Position numbers and translations under genes: made by a program. The notes beneath the pieces were generated by a model. The model worked only from the letters and a program-made list of their open reading frames with translations, did no database searches and was not told the DNA's origin. From NCBI GenBank assembly GCA_045656625.1, contig JAZORL010000021.1:1-21484 (forward strand): a stretch of 21,484 bases of DNA. The letters are read 5' to 3'. Each line of letters opens with the position of its first letter. Positions within the stretch are counted from its first letter, which is position 1. Of this stretch, positions 6,748-16,639 are shown one piece after another. This DNA comes from Scatosoma sp045656625. GTDB lineage: Bacteria; Bacillota; Clostridia; Christensenellales; Borkfalkiaceae.

Positions 6748-8031
6748 ATGAAGAAAAAGATAAAAGTTTCGATTGTGGGGGCGGGGAATCGCGGATGTAT
6801 ATATGCGTCCTATGCACTATCGCACCCAGACGATATGAAAGTTTGTGCGGTAGTCGATCCAAACGTATTGCATCGAACAGAGCTTGGAAAATTACACGGC
6901 GTAAAAACAGAAATGCTCTTCTCTTCCGTAGAGGACTTTATTCAAAAGAAAGTAGAATGCGACGTGGTAATCAATGCTACGATTGACCAGTTGCATTACT
7001 CAATCACAAAAAAGCTTTTACTTAGCGATTATAACGTGCTAATGGAAAAGCCTATCACTGCGAACCAGGAAGAGCTTCTAGATTTGGAGCGATTGGCAAA
7101 AAAGCAAGGAAGAATGCTTGCTGTTTGCCACGTACTTAGATATTCGCCTTTTTATCGAACGATAAAAGAAGAGCTGATAAAGGGTTCGATAGGGAAAATT
7201 ACGTCGATTAATATGGCGGAACACGTAGAAGTGGGACACTATCTTGAATCGTACGTGGTTGGGAAATGGAAAAGCGAGCAAGAATGCGGTTCATCGTTTT
7301 TATTAGCAAAGTCTTGTCACGATCTTGACGTAATGTGTTGGTTGAACGAAGAGGTAGAGCCTAAAAAAGTAGTGAGCTTTGCAGAGCGAAAAATTTTTCT
7401 GCCAGAAAACGCACCCGAGGGACATGCGAAGAGATGCTACGAATGCGAGAGAGAGAAAGATTGTAAGTATTCGCTGAAAAGATTTTTCGCATTGCCGTAT
7501 TCAAAAAGAATACGAATTGTAAACGATATAAACAAGAGCCTTTCTGAGATTACTGACGAAGATATCAACGAACAGGTAAAAAACAGCGATTACGGAAAGT
7601 GCGCGTATGAAATGAAAGATCAGGTAGATCGGCAGCACGTGACGATAGAATTTTCAAACGGTTCAATTGGTTCGTTTCAGCTGGTTGGAGCGGCACCGTT
7701 TGGGAATAGATATATCCACGTCGTTGGTGAAAACGGCGAATTGTACGGAAATATGAGCGAAGGAAAATATCTGCTGCGCACCTACAATTTCGAAACGTTT
7801 CAAAAGACTGAAAAAATCGTGGATGCAAAAGGTGATAATTCCGACGGACACGGCGGCGGAGATACAGGCATCATGCGGGATTTAATTGCATATTTGCGCG
7901 GTGAAGGGACTTCGGTATCCATGACGAAAATTGAGGATTCCGTGAACGGTCATCTGTCCGTCTATGCAGCGGAAATTTCAAGAAAAGAAAATAGAATAGT
8001 AGAGTTTTCCAAAGAGTTTTTTAGAGATTAA
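6748..8031 (+). CDS. Gfo/Idh/MocA-family oxidoreductase with a cysteine cluster (third of three)
   Basis: This 427-residue protein is longer than the usual family member. It shows GAGNRG at 11-16, EKP at 100-102 and the catalytic-type K188-x2-H191-x2-D194 (AKSCHDLD). An insert at about 215-275 carries C230-x2-C233-x5-C239 in a charged stretch. I recall this kind of CxxC...C insert from a Gfo/Idh subgroup, where it may bind metal or be structural. It may oxidise or reduce a sugar with NAD(P). It lies between the second oxidoreductase and the sugar-binding lipoprotein in the same operon. Confidence 0.87.
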   Translation: MKKKIKVSIVGAGNRGCIYASYALSHPDDMKVCAVVDPNVLHRTELGKLHGVKTEMLFSSVEDFIQKKVECDVVINATIDQLHYSITKKLLLSDYNVLMEKPITANQEELLDLERLAKKQGRMLAVCHVLRYSPFYRTIKEELIKGSIGKITSINMAEHVEVGHYLESYVVGKWKSEQECGSSFLLAKSCHDLDVMCWLNEEVEPKKVVSFAERKIFLPENAPEGHAKRCYECEREKDCKYSLKRFFALPYSKRIRIVNDINKSLSEITDEDINEQVKNSDYGKCAYEMKDQVDRQHVTIEFSNGSIGSFQLVGAAPFGNRYIHVVGENGELYGNMSEGKYLLRTYNFETFQKTEKIVDAKGDNSDGHGGGDTGIMRDLIAYLRGEGTSVSMTKIEDSVNGHLSVYAAEISRKENRIVEFSKEFFRD

Positions 8032-8090
8032 ACAATCATACAAAGTATTGTTCAAATGAATTAAATAAAAAAATAAAAGGAGGTAAAATT

Positions 8091-9725
8091 ATGAAAAAAC
8101 AAGTGGTGGCATGTTTATTAGCTGTAGCTACTGGTATTATGACGTTCGGAGGGTGTTCAGATAATTCAAGAGGAGATGGTGATTATGCTGACAAAACGGT
8201 GTTGAATATTGGTAATTACGACGGAGGGATAGGACATGCATGGTTAGAAGCTACGGCGAAAAATTTTGAAGAAGCGTATAAGGATTGGGTGAATCCCGAC
8301 AATCCCGACAAGGTGGGGGTAAAGGTAAAAATTACAAATAAGAAAGGTCCTTTTCAAACGACGACTTTAAATAATAATATTCCTTATGATAACTTGGATA
8401 TTTATTATACGAATATAGCGTACGAAGCGGGTGTGAAAGCGGGAGTATTTCTTGATATTACCGATTGGATAGAAGAGAAAATATTCGATACGGACGGCGA
8501 ACTCGCTTCTCTTACGGGAAACGTAGCTGTAAAATCTATTTTGGATACGATGGATTCCCGTTGGCAGAAAAGCTACAACGTTTCTACGGTGGAAGGTGAA
8601 AACGAGTATTATGCAATTCCTTATTTTTATAGTGTAGGCGGTGTATGGTTTGACGGCGACTTGTTTGATAACAAAGGATTATATTTTGGGAAAGACGGTC
8701 AACTTGGATTGTCGTGGGCTACGCATCGGCATCTGCTTTCGGCGGGACCTGACGGTATAATCGGAAATTATGATGATGGACAGCCTGCTACGATGGGACA
8801 ATTTGTGGAGTTGCTTGAACATATGATTGCAATAGGTGTCACGCCTTTCACGTGGTCTACGGCTAATACGTATCAGCGTACGGCTGCGTTAACGGCGATG
8901 CTTGCGAATTATATGGGAAAGGATGCTACTCAAAAATTATGGACGGAAAACGATATTTCGCCGATCATCCAAAGCGATGGATTGAAGGCGGCGATTGCGT
9001 TTGCAGAAATCCTCGGTAAAAACGGGACGAAATACGTTTCTGAAAAAGCGTTTACAAGTAATACGCATACGGCAGCCCAGGAAGAATTTATTTATTCAAA
9101 AGACTCCGCTTCGTCGATTGCAATGTTCTTAGAATATAGTTGGTGGGAAAGTGAGATTCGACAAGGTTTCAACGATATGGGCGATTACAATGAAGCTGAC
9201 GGCTACGGCAAGCGGAATTTCCGTTTGATGTGTATGCCGAATTTTAGCGAAGCCGACGAGGTAAAGTTTGGCGTGCCCGCCAAAAATATGGAAAAGCAAA
9301 CGATTTATGCGGAAAATTCCTATAACGCAGTAGTCGTGAGTAGCTATACGAAACAACCGCTTTTAGCGAAAATGTTTTTCCAGTTTAACCAGCAACGCTC
9401 GGAACTTGTTTCCTATGCGGCGCATACGAGCTGTTTCCGTCCTTTCGAATACCTTGAAAATATTACTGAGGATGAATATAACACTTGTACGAAGATGGTA
9501 CGGAATGTACTTGATCTTATGAAACAAGATACGACGGAAGTGGTAATAGCCGAACTTTGGTCGGATAGCTTAAAAAATAATTTGGAGATGCTGAGAGATT
9601 TGCCTTTCAAAGCGTTAATGCCCGCGGCGGAAAAAGAGCCTATCGCATATTTCTATAATAATAGAACTAAAACTGCGGCTGAATACATAGCAGGTATTTC
9701 TGCCTATTATGAGCGGAATTTCTAA
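8091..9725 (+). CDS. Sugar ABC transporter substrate-binding lipoprotein (family 1 type)
   Basis: This 544-residue protein has a signal peptide with lipobox FGGC (C22), so it is probably anchored to the outer face of the membrane. It has the large two-lobe solute-binding layout seen with LplB/YtcP-type permeases, including stretches such as YYAIPYFYSVGGVWFDGDLF. The likely ligand is an oligosaccharide or glycan fragment. AGGAGGT at ideal spacing gives it one of the strongest ribosome sites in the operon, as expected for the most abundant transporter component. It is followed by two permease genes, the first overlapping or starting just after its stop. Confidence 0.88.
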   Translation: MKKQVVACLLAVATGIMTFGGCSDNSRGDGDYADKTVLNIGNYDGGIGHAWLEATAKNFEEAYKDWVNPDNPDKVGVKVKITNKKGPFQTTTLNNNIPYDNLDIYYTNIAYEAGVKAGVFLDITDWIEEKIFDTDGELASLTGNVAVKSILDTMDSRWQKSYNVSTVEGENEYYAIPYFYSVGGVWFDGDLFDNKGLYFGKDGQLGLSWATHRHLLSAGPDGIIGNYDDGQPATMGQFVELLEHMIAIGVTPFTWSTANTYQRTAALTAMLANYMGKDATQKLWTENDISPIIQSDGLKAAIAFAEILGKNGTKYVSEKAFTSNTHTAAQEEFIYSKDSASSIAMFLEYSWWESEIRQGFNDMGDYNEADGYGKRNFRLMCMPNFSEADEVKFGVPAKNMEKQTIYAENSYNAVVVSSYTKQPLLAKMFFQFNQQRSELVSYAAHTSCFRPFEYLENITEDEYNTCTKMVRNVLDLMKQDTTEVVIAELWSDSLKNNLEMLRDLPFKALMPAAEKEPIAYFYNNRTKTAAEYIAGISAYYERNF

Positions 9726-9762
9726 ACAGAGCGATAAAAAAACAGATATAGGAAAGAATAAA

Positions 9763-10668
9763 ATGAGTATTAGATCAACTTTTTCCAAGCGAAATATCCA
9801 GAAAAAATGGCGCGAATGGATGTTTTTGAGTTTCCTTCTTATTATTCCCGTCACCCAGTTTATTTTAATGTATTGTTGTGTGAATATCAACAGTATATTG
9901 TTGGCCTTTAAAAGATACGATAATCCTGATTTTGTATGGAATGGACTCAATAATTTTAAGGAATTTTTTCAAAATATAACGACGGTACCGTATGCAATGC
10001 GTATAAAAAATTCCGTTATTCTTTACCTTTCTGGACTATTGATTAGCACACCGATGGCAATATTGATTAGCTACGTTTTGTGGCGGAAGTTACCGGGATA
10101 TAAATTTTTTCAGGTTGTATTTTTTCTTCCTACAATTATTTCTTCGATTGTGTTTGTCGTGCTTGCAAAAAACTATATTGATAGGGTACTTCCTTATGTG
10201 TTTAACGCGCCGAACGATCTATTACAAAATCGTACGACGGGATTTCAAACTGTCTTAATCTACGGTATATTAATCGGATTCGGCGCACAAATAGTAATGT
10301 ATTTAGGGTCGCTGAGCGGTGTAAACGAATCGGTGGTTGAATATGCAAAAATAGACGGGATGAATTTCTTTCAAGAGTTGATTTTTGTGGCGTTTCCGAA
10401 AATGTATGGTACTCTCTCCACTTATCTCGTAGTCGGGATAGCGGGATTTTTCACGAACTATGGACAATTATATTCTTTTTACTCGTGGGGAGCGCCAAAC
10501 GAATTTCAAACTTTAGGGTATTATTACTTTGTCGAAGTTGTGAACATTGGGAAGGAAACAGCATATTGCTCTGCTTCTGCTGCGGGGGTAGTGTTTACGT
10601 TGATTGCCTTACCTCTCACAATTGGGATGCGAAAATTGACCTATCGTTTGCAACCGAAGGAGGAATAA
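9763..10668 (+). CDS. Sugar ABC transporter permease, LplB type
   Basis: The protein is about 301 residues from ATG 9763, which has AGGAAAG six bases or so upstream; a start at 9709 (319 residues) that overlaps the binding-protein gene is also possible. It has about six hydrophobic segments, the first at FLSFLLIIPVTQFILMYCC. The cytoplasmic EAA loop is EYAKIDGMNFFQELIFVAFP, which contacts the ATPase. Its partner is the next gene. The ATPase is not encoded here; in Bacillota such importers commonly use a shared MsmX-like ATPase. Confidence 0.88.
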   Translation: MSIRSTFSKRNIQKKWREWMFLSFLLIIPVTQFILMYCCVNINSILLAFKRYDNPDFVWNGLNNFKEFFQNITTVPYAMRIKNSVILYLSGLLISTPMAILISYVLWRKLPGYKFFQVVFFLPTIISSIVFVVLAKNYIDRVLPYVFNAPNDLLQNRTTGFQTVLIYGILIGFGAQIVMYLGSLSGVNESVVEYAKIDGMNFFQELIFVAFPKMYGTLSTYLVVGIAGFFTNYGQLYSFYSWGAPNEFQTLGYYYFVEVVNIGKETAYCSASAAGVVFTLIALPLTIGMRKLTYRLQPKEE

Positions 10669-10672
10669 CGAG

Positions 10673-11569
10673 ATGAAAATAAAAGAAACAAAATTACATA
10701 AGAATAACGATCCTGCGTCGATTCTTTCGTTCCTTATCTTGCTTGCGTGGACGATGCTCTTGTTTTCGTTGATAATTTGGGGTTTTTTTTCATCGTTAAA
10801 AAGCAGACCTGAATTTTCAGGAATAGGAAGTTATGATAATACGTCGCCTCTTGCTTTTCCTGTAAAATGGTTGTGGTCAAATTATAAAGATGCGTTTCAA
10901 TTCATTGCTGTGCCCGTCTCGTCATACTTCGTTCGGTTTGGCGAGATGATGTTGAATTCCTTGATTTATGCGATAGGCTGTACGTTTTGTTCTACGGTTT
11001 CGCCTATGCTTGTGGCTTACGCTTGCGCAAAATATGATTTTAAATTAGGAAAAGTTCTTTATATGATCGTGCTTACCGTACTGGTAATCCCTATTGTGGG
11101 GAATCAGGCGTCGGAATTGCAAATGTCGCGCTTACTTGGTTTATACGATAATTTTTTAGGCGTATTTTTTATGCGTGCCGGATTTACGAACATGTATTTC
11201 TTAATATTCTATGAGGCGTTTAAAGGACAGTCGAATACATACGCCGAAGCCGCACGTATCGACGGCGCAGGGGATTTTACCGTGTTTTTTCGCATTGCAA
11301 TTCCTCTTATTATACCGGTGTTTGTGGGCGTGGCAATTCTTGTGTTTATTGATGCTTGGAACAATTATTCGGTATCACTCATATATTTGCCGAGTCATCC
11401 AGTAGTGACCCTCGGATTATTTTATATGCAGGGTAATACTGCGACGAAGATGACGGTGCCTATTCTCATTGCGGGGGCGTATATTGTGTGTGTGCCCACG
11501 ATTGTGTTGTTTGTTTTATTCCGTGATAAAATTATGGGGAATTTAAGCATCGGCGGTATCAAGGAATAA
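10673..11569 (+). CDS. Sugar ABC transporter permease, YtcP/MalG type
   Basis: This 298-residue protein has about six membrane segments and the EAA loop YAEAARIDGAGDFTVFFRIA near residues 187-206. It pairs with the preceding permease to form the heterodimeric channel. GAAGGAGG lies just before the start, inside the end of the upstream gene, and the spacing of 4 bases suggests coupled translation. It ends with the usual short basic tail of the family. Confidence 0.88.
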   Translation: MKIKETKLHKNNDPASILSFLILLAWTMLLFSLIIWGFFSSLKSRPEFSGIGSYDNTSPLAFPVKWLWSNYKDAFQFIAVPVSSYFVRFGEMMLNSLIYAIGCTFCSTVSPMLVAYACAKYDFKLGKVLYMIVLTVLVIPIVGNQASELQMSRLLGLYDNFLGVFFMRAGFTNMYFLIFYEAFKGQSNTYAEAARIDGAGDFTVFFRIAIPLIIPVFVGVAILVFIDAWNNYSVSLIYLPSHPVVTLGLFYMQGNTATKMTVPILIAGAYIVCVPTIVLFVLFRDKIMGNLSIGGIKE

Positions 11570-11599
11570 AGCGAAAGGAAAATATGTAGGAGTAATAAT

Positions 11600-14500
11600 A
11601 TGTTTATAAAGAAAATTTTTCAAAAAAATGTAAGACGTTTCTTGTGTGTAATTGCTACTATTTGCGCAACGGTTGCTTTTATGGCGGGGTGTGCAGCGAC
11701 TACAGGGAATACGGAAGATAAAGTAAAATACGATATTGATTTTGTTGCAACCGAATATAGTTGCAATCAAACGCTTTCGATTCCGCAGGGTACAGTACAT
11801 ACTGAAAATGGAAAATATTCTATGAAATCTGAGCTTATCTATCCGGACGGTACGATGAGTGACGGGAAAGACGTTTATTTGAATCAATCGGGGGATTATA
11901 CGCTGAAATATTACGTACAAGCGCAAGGCGTAAATTATGAAAAAACGTTTTCATTTAGAGTTTACGATGGAATGGCTTCCTTATTTGAGGCGAATGACGG
12001 AGCGTATATAGAGGCGGATGCGCAAATGCCGGATGCGTTGAAAGATTATAAGCAACCGATTAATGGACAGTGGCGCGTTTACGGAGATAAGATTGACGGG
12101 GTAGAACTCGGGGATTTTAACGGTGTGGGGCTGACTTTCAAAAAAGATGGAGCGAAGGTTACCTTTAAAAAACCGATTGATTTAAATGAGTTTGATAAGA
12201 CAAAAAATATTTTGCAGTTTTATTTTACTCCGGAAGTGATGGGAACTGCGGATATGAAAGGAATTAAAATTAGGCTGACCGACCTGTACGACGAGTCGAA
12301 GTACGTACAGTTTGTTCTTGCTGACGCTGGAAACGTGGGATACGGGCATTGGTTTTCCGTGAATACGCAATATTCGGACGAAGTGGTCAATTATTCTGCT
12401 TGGGCCACTTATTCCAACGTGTATCCTCATATTCAAACGCCGTTTGTAGGGAAAATGGGGAATACTGCGCATTCCATTGCTTCTTTGGTATACGAGAGCG
12501 GAAATTTCTATTTCTATCCAAATTTTAACACGGTCGAAAGATATAATATGGCGGCTTCGGCAGAAGAGATTGATAGAGAATTTGGTGGATTCACTACCAA
12601 CGAAGTGATTATTTCTATTGAGTGCGATGCGCTTGCCATGGAAGGGGCAACAGGAAGAATGATCGTATCGGAGGTTGATGGGCGTACTGCCTACGGGAAA
12701 GTGGAGGAATCGGAAGATGATTTTTTGAAAACTTCTGTGGATTTCGACGGCTATGCTGAAAATGCCATACCTTACGGTATAGCAGGAGAAAAGAGCTCTT
12801 ATCCGGTGTTCCCTTGTATTGCGTACAGTTTCCTTGACGGACTTCTTACAGAACCGCAGGTGAAAGTATATTACGGTGTGTTTGGAGTAGAGGTGCCGGT
12901 GAAAGACGGTAGATTTCCTACGCAGAAAGCAGGCGTTTATTATATCGAATATACATTTGAAGCACTAGCGAAAGGCGAGAACGTGCGTCAAGTTATCGTA
13001 GAAGTAAAAGAAGAATATATTTCGGGTGATGAAATTGAAATCGTCGTTTCCGAACAAATAAAAAATTCAACGATTCTTGGAGAGAAGGTGTTTCTTTATC
13101 AGCCCCAAGTGACTGGCGGGACTGGGAAAATTGCGTTGTCCACGAGTGTTTTCTTTGAAGATATCCCCGTAGAGATATGCACTTCGGGTGAATATGATTA
13201 TTTTATATGCGAAGCCATAGGTGCGTATGAAATCGAATATATCGTAAGTGATTACACGGGTATAGAAACGAAACAAACGTTTAAAGTTGTTTGTGATTTG
13301 CCGAATGTCGAGCTTGCTTTTACGCCGTCGTTGCCAAAGGGAATTAAAACGGGTGAAAAGGTTGTTTTTCCTACCGTTCCAATTACAAAATATAACGAAG
13401 ACGGTACGGTGGCGAAAAAAGAAAACGGCGCCATCTATGTGGATAACGTAGAAATCAAAAACGGCGAATATATCGCTACGAGCATTGGTGAAAAGACGAT
13501 AGAATACCGTTATGAAGATGAAGTTTTGTATTCGTCGAAAGTTACGGCGCTCGAAATTAAAGAAGGCATAGGTTTCATGTCGAAATATTTCGTTACGGAT
13601 GGTTTAAATTATTCCGACGATAACGGTAGACTCGCATTTTCTTCAGAATTGGGAGGAACGGTATCGTTTATAAACAAGATATTCGTTCGTGATTTTTCGA
13701 TTTCGTTTTTTACAAAAGGGGAATATGAAAGTATTTCATTATTTTTGTATGATTCCCTTAATGCGGAAATCGAAATAGAGATTAGAATTGAAAATCGTAA
13801 CGGCAAGTATTTTGTGGGAACGAACGGAAGTGATTTTATAGAAACAACGAAAGAGGAAATAGGCGGCGGGGCATATCCTTGTACTTTTGTAATTTCGGCG
13901 AATGATTATTCTATAAGAAACGAAAAAGGGAAGCAGATCGGCTCTTTAAAGTATACGTTGAATCACGAACAATTCACGGGATTTGCAAGTGAAAGTGTAT
14001 ATATTCGCTATGAGGTGCAGGGAAGCGGAGGGATTGCTATTGAAGCCATTCACGGGCAATATTTTAAAACGACGCAATCACGAGATCTTACGCCGGCAAT
14101 ATTGTACTTTAACGAAAAAATACCCGCATATAAAGAGGTGAAAAAAGGGGAAGCCGTGACTCTTCCTAAAATCAAAATGATTTACGACGTGCTTTCCAAT
14201 ACTACGGAATGTATCATCGATATTAAAGCTCCTGATGGAAAAACAAGTATTAAAAAAGGTGCTTATGCGGAAGGGATTTCTTTTGTTGCGGAAGAGTACG
14301 GCAACTACACGGTGCGTTATACCTATCACGATTCTAACGTAACGAATTCGGTTACGTACAATTATACCGTAATGGTGACGGAGACAAACCCTCCCGTAAT
14401 TCGCTTGACGGGAAGTTGTGTTGAAACGGCAAAGGTCGGAAATGAATATACACTAGCAAATTATGTTGTAACGGACGACAGCACGGAAACGGAAAAAATT

Positions 14501-14665
14501 GAAGTGGTCGCGATGGCTATTGATCCCGATTATAATACCTATTATTTAATTAAAGACGGGAAATACGTGTTTCCTAGAGCAGGTGTTTACACGATTCGCA
14601 TACAGGCTTACGACAGATTTTATAACACGGCGCGGTTGGAATATGTCGTAGTGGTTACGGAATAA
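11600..14665 (+). CDS. Large surface lipoprotein, Ig-like and jelly-roll-like modules
   Basis: This 1021-residue protein has a lipoprotein signal (lipobox FMAGC, C31). I do not recognise a named family for the whole. By pattern it alternates Ig-like beta modules (about 40-120, 405-475, 480-570, 570-655, 835-930, 930-1021) with two longer beta-rich segments (about 120-365 and 655-830) that resemble concanavalin-like or carbohydrate-binding jelly rolls. The last module begins TNPPVIRLTGS and looks like a cadherin/DUF5011-type Ig repeat. No catalytic motif is visible. TAGGAG precedes the start. A role in binding glycan at the cell surface for the adjacent importer is inferred from context. Confidence 0.75.
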   Translation: MFIKKIFQKNVRRFLCVIATICATVAFMAGCAATTGNTEDKVKYDIDFVATEYSCNQTLSIPQGTVHTENGKYSMKSELIYPDGTMSDGKDVYLNQSGDYTLKYYVQAQGVNYEKTFSFRVYDGMASLFEANDGAYIEADAQMPDALKDYKQPINGQWRVYGDKIDGVELGDFNGVGLTFKKDGAKVTFKKPIDLNEFDKTKNILQFYFTPEVMGTADMKGIKIRLTDLYDESKYVQFVLADAGNVGYGHWFSVNTQYSDEVVNYSAWATYSNVYPHIQTPFVGKMGNTAHSIASLVYESGNFYFYPNFNTVERYNMAASAEEIDREFGGFTTNEVIISIECDALAMEGATGRMIVSEVDGRTAYGKVEESEDDFLKTSVDFDGYAENAIPYGIAGEKSSYPVFPCIAYSFLDGLLTEPQVKVYYGVFGVEVPVKDGRFPTQKAGVYYIEYTFEALAKGENVRQVIVEVKEEYISGDEIEIVVSEQIKNSTILGEKVFLYQPQVTGGTGKIALSTSVFFEDIPVEICTSGEYDYFICEAIGAYEIEYIVSDYTGIETKQTFKVVCDLPNVELAFTPSLPKGIKTGEKVVFPTVPITKYNEDGTVAKKENGAIYVDNVEIKNGEYIATSIGEKTIEYRYEDEVLYSSKVTALEIKEGIGFMSKYFVTDGLNYSDDNGRLAFSSELGGTVSFINKIFVRDFSISFFTKGEYESISLFLYDSLNAEIEIEIRIENRNGKYFVGTNGSDFIETTKEEIGGGAYPCTFVISANDYSIRNEKGKQIGSLKYTLNHEQFTGFASESVYIRYEVQGSGGIAIEAIHGQYFKTTQSRDLTPAILYFNEKIPAYKEVKKGEAVTLPKIKMIYDVLSNTTECIIDIKAPDGKTSIKKGAYAEGISFVAEEYGNYTVRYTYHDSNVTNSVTYNYTVMVTETNPPVIRLTGSCVETAKVGNEYTLANYVVTDDSTETEKIEVVAMAIDPDYNTYYLIKDGKYVFPRAGVYTIRIQAYDRFYNTARLEYVVVVTE

Positions 14666-14677
14666 GGAGCGAAAAAT

Positions 14678-16624
14678 ATGAAAAATTCCAAAAAAAAGAT
14701 ATTATGTATTATACTAGCAGCGATTACAACTTTTGGTTTAACTGCTTGTGGAAAAGACGTTGATAAAAGTCCTGATACAAATACAGTAGAACAATTGAAA
14801 ATTGCAGATCGAGAATATTTTTCTAATGCGAAAGATGCGAACGGAAACGATTTAAAGCTTATAGAGAATGGACAAAGCGAGTATGTGATTGTTTGCCCTG
14901 AAAAACCAAATTCTTTTGAAAAGCTGGCAACGAATGAACTGAGCTCGATTTTATATAAGTCGACGGGTTGCGAACTTCGCGTGTGTAGCGACAAGGGGAT
15001 TGTTTACGACGAATCAAAGTGTTATTTGTCGGTCGGAAACACCGAAGTGTTTAAAGCTGCGAATTTAGAAATCAGCGAGGAAAAACTCGGCGTGCGCGGA
15101 TTTTGTTTGTCGACTCGTGGCAAGCAGGTGTTGATGAATGGCGCAGAGGGATACGGGGTGTTGAATGCGGTGTATAAATTCTTGTATTACGAGGTAGGAT
15201 TTGAGGCATTCGCTCTTGATGAAATCTATTACGATACCGTTGAAAGCTTATCGTTGAAAAACTTTCCCGATATATCGTATAAATTCGCAACGGGTTCGGC
15301 AATTTTTACGGATAGAAGTACTAACATACCAGCGTGTGCATCAGACTTGGCAAAAATGTATCTAATAGTAGGTGCGGACAGTGGTATAACATTAGATGAT
15401 CATATGATGATAGGAATGACGTGGGTGGGGAGTTTAAGCTCAATAGTTCCAGAGTCCGATCCGGAAAACAAACAGTGGTTTAATTCTTCTCAATATTGTA
15501 TGAGTCGTCAAGGGGCAATTGAAAATTATGCCAACAAGATGTATTCAATCATTAAATCGGATCCTACGGGGAAATATTATATGTTTGCTGGGCATGATAA
15601 TACGTCGTATTGTCAATGTGAAAGTTGTTTGAAGGTATTAAAAGAGACCACGGGAGGAGGTCTCATGGTTCGCTTTTTAAATAAAGTGGACGAGATAATC
15701 CGCGGTAAGTTAGCGCAAGAAGAAGACGAAGCGTTAAGAAATCGCGAAGTTGTTTTAATCGGGTTGGCTTATTACGCTTACGACTCTGCGCCCGTGGTAG
15801 AAAATCCCGACGGTACGTTTACCGTTTTAAATGAGGAGGATAAACCGAACCCTACGGTGGGCGTGATGTATACGCCTATTAGAGCATGTTTTTCTCATCC
15901 TCTTACTTCTACCGAGTGTGAGATGAATCAAGATGTAAGAAAAAACGTTTACGCCTGGCATTATTTGGTTGGCGACAAGATGATGTTCTATACGTATGGT
16001 ATAAACTATTCGAATTATTTCTTGTTTTTCGACGATTACAATTCGCATAAGGAAAATGCCGAAGCGTATAAAGCTGTGGAGACGCAATACCTTTTCATGC
16101 AAGGGAACTCTCATAATAAGCATTCGCCGTTTTACGAATATAAACTCTATCTCCAATCTAAGCTTTGGGACGATCCAGAACAAGATATGGAAGAGTTGAC
16201 TTTAAGATTTTTCAAACAATATTATAAAGAAGTTTGGAAAGAGATGTACGGCTTTTTAGATGCGATGCGTACCCGTTGGGTTTACAATGAACAACTTGCA
16301 AGTGGTTGGGAACACAGCGATATTTATTCATCTCAACTGAATTGGAGCGAAGCAAAGTATTGGCCGAGGGAATTGCTCGATAAATGGTATGAAGAGTATT
16401 TTAACCCCGCTTACGCAATTTTAAAGGCGAAATATAGTGGGGAAGAATATGAAAAAATGTATAAAAGGGTGCTTGCGATAGAAATTTATATCCGCTATAT
16501 CAAATTGTCAAATTACAAGAGTTCTTTCGGGGATTATGAAACGGCATACGCAAAATTTATACAGGATTGCATACTTCTCGGTATTACCAAGTTTAACGAA
16601 ACAGGCACGGAGCAAATTGGATGA
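14678..16624 (+). CDS. DUF4838-containing surface lipoprotein
   Basis: This 648-residue protein has lipobox LTAC (C24). Residues about 68-105 (YVIVCPEKPNSFEKLATNEL and what follows) look like the small N-terminal domain found before GH20/GH67-type barrels. The centre carries the DUF4838 hallmark near residues 305-325: AGHDNTSYCQCESCLKVLK, a CxCxxC cluster after a D-N pair. DUF4838 proteins occur in polysaccharide loci, and I know of no firm activity; a barrel-type glycosidase is plausible. The gene sits 12 bases after the upstream lipoprotein with AAGGAG before the start. Since no other candidate for an extracellular hydrolase is in the locus, this is the best one. Confidence 0.78.
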   Translation: MKNSKKKILCIILAAITTFGLTACGKDVDKSPDTNTVEQLKIADREYFSNAKDANGNDLKLIENGQSEYVIVCPEKPNSFEKLATNELSSILYKSTGCELRVCSDKGIVYDESKCYLSVGNTEVFKAANLEISEEKLGVRGFCLSTRGKQVLMNGAEGYGVLNAVYKFLYYEVGFEAFALDEIYYDTVESLSLKNFPDISYKFATGSAIFTDRSTNIPACASDLAKMYLIVGADSGITLDDHMMIGMTWVGSLSSIVPESDPENKQWFNSSQYCMSRQGAIENYANKMYSIIKSDPTGKYYMFAGHDNTSYCQCESCLKVLKETTGGGLMVRFLNKVDEIIRGKLAQEEDEALRNREVVLIGLAYYAYDSAPVVENPDGTFTVLNEEDKPNPTVGVMYTPIRACFSHPLTSTECEMNQDVRKNVYAWHYLVGDKMMFYTYGINYSNYFLFFDDYNSHKENAEAYKAVETQYLFMQGNSHNKHSPFYEYKLYLQSKLWDDPEQDMEELTLRFFKQYYKEVWKEMYGFLDAMRTRWVYNEQLASGWEHSDIYSSQLNWSEAKYWPRELLDKWYEEYFNPAYAILKAKYSGEEYEKMYKRVLAIEIYIRYIKLSNYKSSFGDYETAYAKFIQDCILLGITKFNETGTEQIG

Positions 16625-16639
16625 GATCGGAGGACAAAG

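Noticed and set aside
8031..8052. Inverted repeat AACAAT/ATTGTT between the third oxidoreductase and the binding-protein gene
   Set aside because: Only a 6-bp AT-rich stem with a 10-base loop and no T-run; too weak to call a terminator or processing site.
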